9,502 nt of DNA from Candidatus Muproteobacteria bacterium RIFCSPHIGHO2_01_FULL_65_16 (GTDB taxonomy: Bacteria; Pseudomonadota; Gammaproteobacteria; Acidiferrobacterales; Sulfurifustaceae): NCBI GenBank assembly GCA_001785175.1, contig MFSY01000088.1, positions 2,967 through 12,468 of the forward strand. Reading direction: 5' to 3'. The notes under the pieces are model-generated. The model saw nothing but the letters and a program-made list of their open reading frames with translations. It searched no databases and was not told where the DNA came from. The stretch's first letter is position 1. Every line of letters starts with the position of its first letter. Of the stretch, positions 1-8,555 are shown piece by piece. The position numbers and the translations under genes were made by a program.

Positions 1-180
1 GAAGAGACCGCCCTGCCGGAGGACCTCGATTACCACAATGTCCACGGCCTGTCGGTGGAGGCGCGTCAGAAGCTCGCCGCTCACCGCCCCGCCACCCTCG
101 GGCAGGCGGCGCGCATATCCGGCGTCACCCCGGCCGCGATCTCGCTCCTGCTCGTGCATCTCAAGCGCCGGCGCGCCTGA
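1..180 (+). CDS. mnmG: MnmG (GidA) C-terminal end, partial
   Basis: The window opens in frame inside a gene whose last 59 residues match the C-terminal domain of MnmG, the FAD-dependent subunit that, with MnmE, installs carboxymethylaminomethyl groups on the wobble uridine (U34) of several tRNAs. Visible landmarks are [14 protein letters not shown] near the start, the [18 protein letters not shown] segment and the terminal [11 protein letters not shown], all hallmarks of the family's C-terminal helical domain that contacts MnmE and tRNA. The stop is TGA at 178-180. The 5' portion lies outside the window. In most gammaproteobacteria rsmG follows directly; here an extra membrane-protein gene intervenes. 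Identification is firm because this tail is highly conserved. Confidence 0.95.
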   Translation, partial: EETALPEDLDYHNVHGLSVEARQKLAAHRPATLGQAARISGVTPAAISLLLVHLKRRRA

Positions 181-277
181 CGCGCCCGCCGCCGCCGGCA
201 TTGGCTACAATGGGAGGTAGCGCCGGTGGTTCAGGCCCGGCTTTCAAGCAAACGCAGCACCCGCGTGGAGGACGATC

Positions 278-916
278 ATGCCCAGCAGCGCCGGAAACGA
301 TGTGGTCCGCTATCTCATTCTGCTTCTGATCGCCGGAAACCTTTTCGCCCTGGCCGTCGGCGTGATGATGCTGCTCGCGCCGGCGCGGCTGAACGCCTGG
401 TTCAACGTGACCGACAGGCTGATCTCGATGCGCCGGCTCACCAAGCCGCTCGACGTGATGCGCGACACCGACACCACCCTGTTCCGGTATTCGCGCGTCC
501 TCGGCGCGGCCATGCTCGCGGGCGCGGTTTTCATCCTGATCAAGGGCGGATTGTTCTTCTCCCGCCTCGACGTGGTCGAGGGCTGGCGGTTGCTGGCGCG
601 CTTCTTCGCCGCCGGCGGGCCCAACCCAGCCTGGGAGGCGCTGTGGCTGGCGCTCGGCGTCTTCATCGTGTTCGGCGCGCTGCTCGCCCTCGTCGTCGGC
701 GGCCTGATGCTGTTTCGGCTCGAGACCCTGCGGCGCTGGTCGGAAGCCGCCAACCGCTGGTTTTCCACGCGCCGCGCGTTCAAGCCGCTGGCCGTGACGA
801 ATCTCGGATTGGTCCAACACGTGCGCGCCAAGCCGCAGCTCTGGGGCGGGATCATCGCCGCGGCCGCGCTCTACAGCCTCGTCATGCTGGTCTGGTTCGC
901 GCGCGCCGTTTTTTAG
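278..916 (+). CDS. Four-helix membrane protein with an internal duplication, function unknown
   Basis: I do not recognise a named family for this 212-residue protein. The ATG at 278 has a good ribosome-binding site, GGAGGA at 267-272. Four hydrophobic stretches are visible, at about residues 11-34, 72-92, 120-146 and 188-208, so it is probably an inner-membrane protein. The protein looks like two tandem copies of a helix-loop-helix unit offset by 113 residues. W41/W154, R47/R160, S50/S163, RR52-53/RR165-166, KPL56-58/KPL169-171 and V60/V173 align without gaps in the two loops. These loops are basic and amphipathic and could lie on the membrane surface. There are no catalytic motifs and no signal for a cofactor. 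It lies between mnmG and rsmG, which are usually adjacent, and has a terminator behind it, so it is probably an accessory insertion rather than part of the tRNA/rRNA modification pathway. That it is a real gene is supported by the start site, high GC at third positions and the coherent topology. Confidence 0.85.
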   Translation: MPSSAGNDVVRYLILLLIAGNLFALAVGVMMLLAPARLNAWFNVTDRLISMRRLTKPLDVMRDTDTTLFRYSRVLGAAMLAGAVFILIKGGLFFSRLDVVEGWRLLARFFAAGGPNPAWEALWLALGVFIVFGALLALVVGGLMLFRLETLRRWSEAANRWFSTRRAFKPLAVTNLGLVQHVRAKPQLWGGIIAAAALYSLVMLVWFARAVF

Positions 917-946
917 CGCGCGCCGTCCCCCGCGGTTAAAATGACG

Positions 947-977
947 CCCGCCGGCGCCGCGACGCGGCGCCGGCGGG
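947..977 (+). terminator. Rho-independent-type terminator hairpin
   Basis: A perfect 14-bp GC-rich inverted repeat, CCCGCCGGCGCCGC at 947-960 and its complement at 964-977, with a three-base loop GAC, lies 30 bases after the stop of the membrane-protein gene. It is followed by TTGATTTG, a weak T-rich run. The strong stem makes it a likely intrinsic terminator, separating the upstream gene from rsmG; the poor T tract leaves some doubt. Confidence 0.65.
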
Positions 978-989
978 TTGATTTGTCCA

Positions 990-1025
990 GCAGGTTGTTG
1001 AAAAACTTGTTTTTCAACAACCTGC
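990..1025. repeat. Perfect 16-bp palindrome (GTTGTTGAAAAA type)
   Basis: GCAGGTTGTTGAAAAA at 990-1005 is exactly complementary to 1010-1025 with the four-base loop CTTG. It lies 12 bases behind the terminator hairpin and 24 bases before the rsmG start. The A/T half of the stem stands out against the GC-rich surroundings. From memory, similar GTTGTTGAAAAA palindromes are dispersed in many proteobacterial genomes, so I take it as a REP/MITE-like unit. It could also act as a second hairpin terminator, since the 3' arm begins with five T. Confidence 0.75.
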
Positions 1026-1049
1026 GGTGCGGTCGAGGGTAGGGGGCGC

Positions 1050-1670
1050 GTGGATCTCGAAAAAAAACTGCACCAGGGCCTGCAGGCCATGGGCCTCGAG
1101 CTGCCCGCCGCCGCGCGCCGCCAGCTCGTGGAATACCTGCGCCTGCTGGAAAAATGGAACCGCGCCTATAACCTCACCGCGGTGCGCGAGATCGAGCAGA
1201 TGGTGCCGCGCCACCTGCTCGACAGCCTGGCGGCCCTGCCGTGGCTCAAGGGGCCGCGGATAATAGACATCGGCACCGGCGCCGGCCTGCCCGGCATCCC
1301 GCTCGCCGTGGCGCGCCCCGACCTCAGCTTCACCCTGCTCGACAGCAACGCCAAGAAGATCCGCTTCGTCACCCAGGCGGCGCACGCGCTCGGCCTCAAA
1401 AACGTCGCGGTCGTCCGGGAGCGCGCGGAGAAATTCCAGCCGGAGGAAAAATTCGATACCCTCGTCACTCGCGCCTTCGCCGCCATTCCTGATATGCTGA
1501 TCGCCACCCGCCATCTATGCGCCCTGGGCGGGCGGTTTCTGGCCCTGAAGGGGGTGCCGCCGCGGGAAGAGCTGGCGGCGCTGCCCGGTGGATACCGGGC
1601 GGAAGTGCAGGCGCTGGACGTGCCCGGGCTGGAGGCCGCGCGGCATCTGATCATAATTACACGGGATTGA
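1050..1670 (+). CDS. rsmG: 16S rRNA (guanine527-N7)-methyltransferase RsmG (GidB)
   Basis: RsmG methylates N7 of G527 in the 530 loop of 16S rRNA using S-adenosylmethionine. The 206-residue product has the normal family length. Landmarks are WNRAYNLT (36-43), RHLLDSLA (54-61), the SAM-binding glycine-rich loop IIDIGTGAGLPGIPLA (71-86) and LLDSNAKKIRFV (96-107), the acidic turn and following helix of the Rossmann-like methyltransferase fold. The GTG at 1050 was chosen because it gives the usual N-terminus, lies just behind purine-rich GAGGGTAGGGGG (1035-1046), and has no closer ATG. Downstream, parA begins 17 bases after the stop, so rsmG, parA and parB are probably cotranscribed. A perfect palindrome ends 24 bases upstream of the start, leaving little room for a promoter there; transcription may begin further upstream or within the repeat. 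Confidence 0.95.
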   Translation: MDLEKKLHQGLQAMGLELPAAARRQLVEYLRLLEKWNRAYNLTAVREIEQMVPRHLLDSLAALPWLKGPRIIDIGTGAGLPGIPLAVARPDLSFTLLDSNAKKIRFVTQAAHALGLKNVAVVRERAEKFQPEEKFDTLVTRAFAAIPDMLIATRHLCALGGRFLALKGVPPREELAALPGGYRAEVQALDVPGLEAARHLIIITRD

Positions 1671-1687
1671 GAGGAGCGGTGCGCCCG

Positions 1688-2464
1688 ATGGGCAAGACAC
1701 TGGCGATAGCCAACCAGAAAGGCGGGGTCGGCAAGACCACGACCAGCATCAACCTGGCCGCCTCGCTCGTGAAGACCCGCCGGCGCGTGCTGCTCGTGGA
1801 CATTGACCCCCAGGGCAACGCCACCATGGGCAGCGGCGTCGCCAAGGAGGAGGCGCGCGCCTCGACCTACGAGGTGCTGATCGGGATCGAGCCGATCGAA
1901 AACGCGCGCGTCGCCACCGAAGGCGGCTACGACATCGTGCCCGCGAACAGCCGCCTGTCCGGCGCCGAGGTCGAGCTCGTGGAGCTCGACCGGCGCGAGC
2001 AGCGGCTGCGCACCGCGCTCGAGTTCGCGCACAAGGAATACGACTACGTCCTCATAGACTGCCCGCCGGCGCTCAACCTCCTGACCGTGAACGCCCTGGT
2101 CGCGGCCCAGGCGGTGCTGATCCCGATGCAATGCGAGTACTACGCGCTCGAGGGCCTGACCGCCCTGGTCAACACCATCCGCAAGATCCGCGAGACCCTG
2201 AACCCGCGGCTCCAGATCGAGGGGCTGCTGCGCACCATGTTCGACCCGCGCAACAACCTCGACAACGAGGTCTCGGCGCAGCTCAAGCAGCACTTCGGCG
2301 ACAAGCTCTACCGCACCATCATCCCGCGCAACATCCGCCTGGCCGAGGCGCCGTCCCACGGGCGGCCGGTGCTCACCTACGACATGAAGTCCTCCGGCGC
2401 GCAGGCGTATCTCGCGCTCGCGGGCGAGATCCTGCGCCGCGAAGAAGAGGCGGCCGCCGCATGA
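1688..2464 (+). CDS. parA: Chromosome partitioning ATPase ParA (Soj)
   Basis: ParA is a deviant-Walker P-loop ATPase that binds DNA nonspecifically as an ATP dimer and, stimulated by ParB, drives origin segregation. The 258-residue product carries KGGVGKTT at 11-18 (signature lysine K11 and P-loop K16), DIDPQGN at 38-44 and VLIDCPP at 121-127, plus the typical C-terminal EAPSHGRPVLTYD segment. Length and the absence of an N-terminal helix-turn-helix mark it as the small chromosomal type rather than a plasmid type Ia protein. I place the start at ATG 1688, eleven bases behind GAGGAG (1671-1676); an in-frame GTG at 1679 is too close to that site. The open frame continues upstream into rsmG, but that extension lacks homology to the family. 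The gene overlaps parB by four bases (ATGA), so the two are translationally coupled. Confidence 0.97.
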   Translation: MGKTLAIANQKGGVGKTTTSINLAASLVKTRRRVLLVDIDPQGNATMGSGVAKEEARASTYEVLIGIEPIENARVATEGGYDIVPANSRLSGAEVELVELDRREQRLRTALEFAHKEYDYVLIDCPPALNLLTVNALVAAQAVLIPMQCEYYALEGLTALVNTIRKIRETLNPRLQIEGLLRTMFDPRNNLDNEVSAQLKQHFGDKLYRTIIPRNIRLAEAPSHGRPVLTYDMKSSGAQAYLALAGEILRREEEAAAA

Positions 2465-3309
2465 TCGCGAAGAAGCCGAGGCTCGGCCGCGGGCTGGACG
2501 CCCTGCTCGGCGTCTACGAGCCGGCGAAGGACAAGGAAGAGCTCAAGATGCTGCCGCTCGACATGTTGCAGCGCGGCAAGTATCAGCCGCGCACGCACAT
2601 GGACAAGGAGGCGCTCAACGAGCTCGCGGCCTCGATCAAGGCCCAGGGCGTGGTGCAGCCGATCGTGGTGCGCGGCCTGCCCGCGGGCAACTACGAGATC
2701 GTCGCCGGCGAGCGCCGCTGGCGCGCGGCCCAGATCGCCGGCCTCGAGACCATCCCGGCGGTGGTGCGGCGGATCCCGGACGAGGCGGCGATCGCGATCT
2801 CGCTCATCGAGAACATCCAGCGCGAGAACCTGAATCCGGTCGAGGAGGCGAACGCCCTGCAGCGCCTGATTGACGAATTCGGCATGACCCACCAGAAGGC
2901 GGCCGAGGCCGTCGGTCGCTCGCGCGCCGCGGTGACCAACTTGCTGCGGCTGCTCACGCTCAACGCCGACGTGCGCGAGATGCTGGAGAAGGGACGCATG
3001 GACATGGGCCACGCGCGCGCCCTGCTCGCGCTCGCGGGCAAGTCGCAGAGCCAGGCGGCGCGCTCGGTGGTGGACCGCGGGCTCTCGGTGCGCGAGACCG
3101 AGACCCTGGTGCGGCGCCTGCTGGAACAACCGAATCGCAAGGGCGCGCGCGGCCGCGTGGACCCGGACGTGCGCACCCTCACCCAGAAGCTTTCGGACAA
3201 GCTCGGCGCCAAGGTGCGCATCAATCACGGGCGCAAGGGCAAGGGCAAGCTCACCATCGAATACAACAGCCTGGACGAGCTCGAGGGGATTCTGGCGCGG
3301 ATCCGTTAA
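2461..3309 (+). CDS. parB: Chromosome partitioning protein ParB (Spo0J), CTPase and DNA clamp
   Basis: ParB loads at parS sites, hydrolyses CTP to slide as a clamp, and stimulates ParA. The 282-residue protein has the family plan. It opens with a basic N-terminal ParA-activating peptide, PRLGRGLDALLG (6-17). The N-terminal CTP-binding domain holds YQPR (41-44), GERRWRAAQ (83-91) and ENIQRENLNPVEEA (117-130). A helix-turn-helix at about 142-165 (MTHQKAAEAVGRSRAAVTNL) follows, then the MGHARALLAL segment and a C-terminal dimerisation region ending LDELEGILARIR. The ATG sits inside the parA stop region, so no separate ribosome-binding site is needed. I found no parS consensus (TGTTTCACGTGAAACA or close variants) in the window, so its binding sites must lie elsewhere near the origin. 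A palindromic repeat begins immediately after the TAA. Confidence 0.97.
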   Translation: MIAKKPRLGRGLDALLGVYEPAKDKEELKMLPLDMLQRGKYQPRTHMDKEALNELAASIKAQGVVQPIVVRGLPAGNYEIVAGERRWRAAQIAGLETIPAVVRRIPDEAAIAISLIENIQRENLNPVEEANALQRLIDEFGMTHQKAAEAVGRSRAAVTNLLRLLTLNADVREMLEKGRMDMGHARALLALAGKSQSQAARSVVDRGLSVRETETLVRRLLEQPNRKGARGRVDPDVRTLTQKLSDKLGAKVRINHGRKGKGKLTIEYNSLDELEGILARIR

Positions 3310-3428
3310 GGAACCCTTGAATAAAAGTTATCATCGCAAAGCCGCGAAGAACGCAAAGATTTTTCCGTTGATTATCCGATGCTTTTCTTTGCGTCCTTGG
3401 CGTCTTTGCGGCAAATAATCATATTTAA
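3310..3428 (-). repeat. MITE-like palindromic repeat, family 1, copy A
   Basis: This element follows the parB stop directly. Its core is a hairpin: 3334-3359 pairs with 3386-3411 at 22 of 26 positions around a 26-base loop, with the motif CGCAAAGACGC on the arms. Bases 3368-3428 match the reverse complement of 6791-6851 at 60 of 61 positions, so it is an inverted copy of the element between atpH and atpA. The left edge, GGAACCCTTGAATAA at 3310-3324, resembles the end of the other copy (12 of 15). The right edge is less clear: similarity stops at about 3428. It is AT-richer than the genes around it and has no coding capacity. From memory, CGCAAAGACGC palindromes are common dispersed repeats in environmental proteobacteria. 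Confidence 0.85.
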
Positions 3429-3430
3429 AG

Positions 3431-3461
3431 TTGAGGCGGCGGCGGATCAATACTATATAAG
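3431..3461 (+). promoter_or_regulatory. Possible sigma70-type promoter before the Sel1 gene
   Basis: TTGAGG at 3431-3436 and TATATA at 3454-3459 are separated by 17 bases; TATAAG at 3456-3461 is an alternative -10 box with 19 bases. Each box matches the consensus at four or five of six positions. The -35 box abuts the end of the palindromic repeat. The call is moderate to weak. Confidence 0.4.
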
Positions 3462-3480
3462 GGGAATCCAGGGGAATCCG
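3461..3480 (+). repeat. Tandem 10-base duplication
   Basis: GGGGAATCCA at 3461-3470 is followed directly by GGGGAATCCG at 3471-3480, matching at nine of ten positions. It lies just downstream of the possible -10 box and within the leader of the Sel1 gene. It could be a paired binding site or simple slippage. Confidence 0.6.
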
Positions 3481-3505
3481 CGATGCGCGGCCGGAGGCGC
3501 GATCC

Positions 3506-3916
3506 ATGAGAAAAATGGCGGTCCTGTTGCTGATCGGCCTGTTTCAGTTGCCGGCGGCCACGCACGCCCGGGACGCGGCCGAGCTCGAGCAGCTGCGCCA
3601 GGCGGCCGAGCAGGGCGACCCCGACGCCCGCTATGAGATGGGCGTGCTCTATGAGTACGGTTTCCAGCTCCCCAAGAACAAGCCGCCGGCGCTCGCCTGG
3701 TACATGCTGGCCGCGAATCAGGGGCATGCCCGGGCGGCGCGCAAGCGCGACGCGCTCAAGGGTGCAATGACGGCCGCGGAGGTGGCCGAGGCCGAGCGGC
3801 TGATGCTGGAATACGCCGGCCGGAAGGCCGCGCCGGCGCTGGTCCCCCCCGCCGCGCCTCCCGCCGAGTCTCCGGACGACGCGCCTTCTACGCCCGACCA
3901 GCCTCCGGCGCGCTGA
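3506..3916 (+). CDS. Small exported Sel1-repeat protein, function unknown
   Basis: The 136-residue product begins with a signal peptide (MRKMAVLLLIGLFQLPAATHA), with likely cleavage after Ala21, so it should be periplasmic. Residues about 33-73 form a Sel1 (TPR-like) repeat: AAEQGDPDARYEMGVLYEYG, then ALAWYMLAANQGHA. Residues 74-100 (RAARKRDALKGAMTAAEV and on) look like the usual capping helices, and 110-136 is a proline/alanine-rich, probably disordered tail. Sel1 proteins act as protein-interaction scaffolds; no enzyme motif is present. The ATG at 3506 is eight bases behind GGAGG (3493-3497). It is a stand-alone gene: a repeat separates it from parB, and the atp promoter follows. Whether it has any link to ATP synthase or partitioning is unknown. 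Confidence 0.85.
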   Translation: MRKMAVLLLIGLFQLPAATHARDAAELEQLRQAAEQGDPDARYEMGVLYEYGFQLPKNKPPALAWYMLAANQGHARAARKRDALKGAMTAAEVAEAERLMLEYAGRKAAPALVPPAAPPAESPDDAPSTPDQPPAR

Positions 3917-3955
3917 CCCGCGCAAAAAGCCATAACACTTATTTATCCGTCTATA

Positions 3956-3984
3956 TTGACCACCTTTTGGTCTGAATTTATACT
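3956..3984 (+). promoter_or_regulatory. Sigma70-type promoter of the ATP synthase operon
   Basis: TTGACC at 3956-3961 and TATACT at 3979-3984 each match the consensus at four to five of six positions with an ideal 17-base spacer. The stretch just upstream (3922-3955) is AT-rich, in contrast to the genes, and could serve as an UP element. A start around 3991 would leave a leader of about 65 bases before atpI. The spacer contains the dyad GACCA-N5-TGGTC (3958-3972), overlapping the -35 box. Confidence 0.75.
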
Positions 3985-4056
3985 TCGCCGCCTTTGCTAA
4001 GACCCCTCTGCGGATTTGGCCGGCCAGACGATACAAATCAAAGGCAGGGCCGGCGC

Positions 4057-4428
4057 GTGACCGCTGACGCGGATGCGTTGCGCGAGGGGATCCGCCGGGT
4101 TGTGCTCACCCAGGTATTGATCACACTCAGCGTCGCCGCCGTTTTCTGGTACGTCCGGGATCGGCACCAGGCGCTGGCTGCGCTTTACGGCGGCGCGGCC
4201 GCGCTCTTGAGCGGCGTCTGGCTTGCGCGCGGCGTGCGGCGGGCGGGGGCGCGGCCCGATCAGGGCGGCATCCTGGGCGCGCTGTACGCCAACGCCGTCG
4301 TGCGCTATGCGGCGGCCATCCTGTTGCTGGGCCTGGGACTGGGCTGGTTGCGGCTGGCGCCCGTGCCGCTCGTGTGTGCGTTCGCCGCCGCCCAGCTCGG
4401 GGTTCTGGCGCACATCCGCCGCGCCTAG
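4057..4428 (+). CDS. atpI: ATP synthase accessory protein AtpI
   Basis: AtpI is a small membrane protein encoded first in many atp operons; it helps assemble or stabilise the c-ring and may affect magnesium uptake. This 123-residue product has four hydrophobic segments, starting with VVLTQVLITLSVAAVFWY (about 13-30), then LAALYGGAAALLSGVWLA (about 40-57), a basic loop with RRAGARPD, YAAAILLLGLGLGWLRL and VPLVCAFAAAQLGVLAHI. The order and the ALYGG motif fit AtpI. The start GTG 4057 has AGGG at 4046-4049 seven bases before it. A longer open frame from TTG 3994 exists, but it would begin within a few bases of the predicted transcription start and adds a hydrophilic, non-family segment, so I reject it. 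AtpI is poorly conserved, and the identification rests partly on position directly before atpB. Confidence 0.88.
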   Translation: MTADADALREGIRRVVLTQVLITLSVAAVFWYVRDRHQALAALYGGAAALLSGVWLARGVRRAGARPDQGGILGALYANAVVRYAAAILLLGLGLGWLRLAPVPLVCAFAAAQLGVLAHIRRA

Positions 4429-4459
4429 GGCGGCGTGGTCGGGCCGGAATAAAATTTAG

Positions 4460-5627
<1,168 letters not shown>

Positions 5628-5652
5628 GCCGCGGCGGTGTAATTCATTGAAA

Positions 5653-5723
5653 CCGCAGATGGACGCAGATTCAAATCTACAGCTGCACGCGGATAATTGA
5701 TCGGCCAACGCGTGCATCTGCGG
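5653..5723. repeat. Palindromic repeat, family 2 (CCGCAGATGGACGC type)
   Basis: CCGCAGATGGACGC at 5653-5666 pairs with GCGTGCATCTGCGG at 5710-5723 at 13 of 14 positions. A small inner hairpin, AGATT at 5667-5671 and AATCT at 5674-5678, lies inside. It fills much of the 134-base gap between atpE and atpF. From memory, CCGCAGATGNACGCAGAT palindromes are another widely dispersed intergenic repeat of environmental bacteria. It might also attenuate readthrough after atpE. Confidence 0.75.
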
Positions 5724-5761
5724 ACAGACAGTCAAAATGAGGCATTGAACGAAGTGACGCC

Positions 5762-6232
5762 ATGAACATCAACGCAACCTTGATCGGGCAGTCCATCGCG
5801 TTTTTCCTGTTCGTGTGGTTCTGCATGAAGTTCATCTGGCCGCCGCTCACGCGGGCGCTGGACGAGCGCAAGCGCACCATCGCCGACGGCCTGGCCGCGG
5901 CCGAGAGGGGCAAGCGCGAGCAGGAACTGGCGGAGAAGCGCGCGCTCGAGGTCCTGAAGAAGGCCAAGGGCGACGCGGCCGAGGTGATCGCGCACGCGGA
6001 GAAGCGCGCCGGCGAGATCGCCGATGAGGCCAAGAACCAGGCCAAGGTCGAGGCCGAGCGCATCCTCGTCGCCGCCCGCGCCGACATAGACCAGGAGCTG
6101 AACCGCGCCAAGGAGAACCTGCGGCGCGCGGTGGCGGAGCTGGCGGTGGCCGCCGCCGGCAAGATCCTGGAAAAGGAGATAGACGCCAAGGCGCACGCCA
6201 AGCTGCTCGACGCCCTGGTGAAACAGCTCTAA
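5762..6232 (+). CDS. atpF: ATP synthase Fo subunit b (peripheral stalk)
   Basis: Subunit b anchors the peripheral stalk in the membrane and, as a dimer, holds F1 static through delta. The 156 residues match the usual bacterial length. Residues 5-27 form the single transmembrane helix ending in FIWPPL, followed by a long charged, alanine-rich right-handed coiled coil (about 30-140) containing [11 protein letters not shown] and many Glu/Lys/Arg heptad-like repeats. The C-terminus ([13 protein letters not shown]) should bind delta. No strong Shine-Dalgarno sequence precedes ATG 5762; only GAAGTGA nearby. The gene is separated from atpE by a repeat but from atpH by only ten bases, and its stop TAAGGAA provides the atpH ribosome-binding site. 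Confidence 0.97.
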   Translation: MNINATLIGQSIAFFLFVWFCMKFIWPPLTRALDERKRTIADGLAAAERGKREQELAEKRALEVLKKAKGDAAEVIAHAEKRAGEIADEAKNQAKVEAERILVAARADIDQELNRAKENLRRAVAELAVAAAGKILEKEIDAKAHAKLLDALVKQL

Positions 6233-6242
6233 GGAACCGTTC

Positions 6243-6779
6243 ATGGCCGAGAAGACGACCGCCGCCCGCCCCTACGCCGAAGCCGTGTTCCGGCTCGCGT
6301 CCGCGCGCGGCGAGCTCAAGGCCTGGTCCGAGATGCTCGGCTTCGCCGCCGGCGTGGCCGCCGATCCCGCCATGGTGCGGCTCGCCTTCGATCCCAAGAT
6401 CGGGCGCGCGCGCCTGACCGAGCTGTTCCTGGACGTGTGCGGCGAGCGGCTCACGGCCGAGGCCGGCAACTTCATCCGGCTGCTGATCGAGAACCGGCGC
6501 CTCACGCTGTTGCCCGAGATCACGGCGCTCTACGAGGGCCTGCGCGCCGAGGCCGAGAAGCGGCTCGAGGCGACCATCGTCTCGGCCTATCCGCTCGAGG
6601 AGGCGCAGCTCAAGAACATCGAGCAGGCCCTGAAGCGCAAATTCGGGCGCGAGGTCCATCTGGTTCCACAAGTGGACAAGGCGCTGCTCGGCGGCGTGGT
6701 CATCCGCTGCCGGGACCTCGTAATTGACGGCTCCGCCACCGGTCGCCTGCGCGAGCTCGCCTCGCATTTAAGTCACTAA
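6243..6779 (+). CDS. atpH: ATP synthase F1 subunit delta
   Basis: Delta sits on top of the alpha3beta3 head and joins it to subunit b. The 178-residue product is of normal length (E. coli 177). It shows the N-terminal RPYAEAVFRLA (9-19), the central LLIENRRLTLLPEI (80-93) and the C-terminal family signature GGVVIRCRDLVIDGS (150-164). ATG 6243 is six bases after AAGGAA (6231-6236), which overlaps the atpF stop. The TAA stop at 6777-6779 lies inside an 11-base direct repeat (CTAAGGAAGTT) that brackets the palindromic element downstream. Confidence 0.97.
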   Translation: MAEKTTAARPYAEAVFRLASARGELKAWSEMLGFAAGVAADPAMVRLAFDPKIGRARLTELFLDVCGERLTAEAGNFIRLLIENRRLTLLPEITALYEGLRAEAEKRLEATIVSAYPLEEAQLKNIEQALKRKFGREVHLVPQVDKALLGGVVIRCRDLVIDGSATGRLRELASHLSH

Positions 6780-6920
6780 GGAAGTTCTGATTAAATATGA
6801 TTATTTGCCGCAAAGACGCGAAGGACGCAAAGAAAAGCATCGGATAATCAAAAGATTTCTTTGTCTTCTCTGCGCCTTTGCGGTGAGAAATAGTTTTTTG
6901 GGGACTTATTCAAAACTTCC
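6780..6920 (+). repeat. MITE-like palindromic repeat, family 1, copy B
   Basis: This 141-base element lies directly after the atpH stop. Its ends, GGAAGTTCTGATTAA at 6780-6794 and the complement at 6906-6920, match at 13 of 15 positions as terminal inverted repeats. Inside, 6808-6835 pairs with 6856-6883 at 22 of 28 positions (CCGCAAAGACGC arms). Bases 6791-6851 match the reverse complement of 3368-3428 at 60 of 61. CTAAGGAAGTT occurs at 6776-6786 and again at 6921-6931, as a target duplication would. There is no coding capacity, and base composition is AT-rich compared with the neighbouring genes. The spacing makes it unlikely to be ancestral to the operon. Confidence 0.85.
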
Positions 6921-6942
6921 CTAAGGAAGTTATGATTTAAAA

Positions 6943-6974
6943 ATGCTTTTCTTTGCGCTCTTTGCGTCTTTGCG
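6943..6974 (-). repeat. Partial third copy of family 1
   Basis: ATGCTTTTCTTTGCG and the following TCTTTGCGTCTTTGCG match 3380-3411 of copy A in the same orientation at about 28 of 32 positions. It represents one arm only. Together with copy B it fills most of the 230-base atpH-atpA gap. The remaining 6975-7009 is an AT-rich leader with GGGAA at 6998-7002 as the only candidate ribosome-binding site for atpA. Confidence 0.75.
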
Positions 6975-7009
6975 TCGAAAACTAATATAGATACTTTGGG
7001 AATGCAGCC

Positions 7010-8551
<1,542 letters not shown>

Positions 8552-8555
8552 TTTA

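Noticed and set aside
202..211. TACAAT at 206-211 as a promoter for the membrane-protein gene
   Set aside because: There is a plausible -10 box but no recognisable -35 box at 16-18 bases; the evidence is too weak to annotate. The same applies to TAAAAT at 937-942 and 4450-4455.
1517..1687. Extension of the parA frame into rsmG
   Set aside because: This only reflects an absence of stops in that frame; the ParA family starts a few residues before KGGVGKTT, which fits ATG 1688.
1166..2359. Long antisense open frames, such as this one and 4127-5347
   Set aside because: They run opposite to confidently identified rsmG, parA, atpI and atpB, have no family resemblance, and are explained by high GC at third codon positions.
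3940..3950. TTATCCGTC-like sequence as a DnaA box or origin
   Set aside because: It does not fit TTATNCACA, there is no cluster of boxes, and no other box was found in the window despite the origin-proximal gene order.
3994..4056. Upstream extension of atpI from TTG 3994
   Set aside because: It would start almost at the predicted transcription start and adds a hydrophilic stretch not typical of AtpI; GTG 4057 has a better ribosome-binding context.
6663..6677. GTTCCAC-AA-GTGGAC, resembling a parS site
   Set aside because: A parS core needs an uninterrupted CACGTG centre; here two extra bases split it, and it lies within the atpH coding sequence.
6975..7009. AT-rich leader before atpA as an internal promoter
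   Set aside because: TATAGA and GATACT are possible -10 boxes, but no -35 box lies at a suitable distance; the AT content is explained by the neighbouring repeat.
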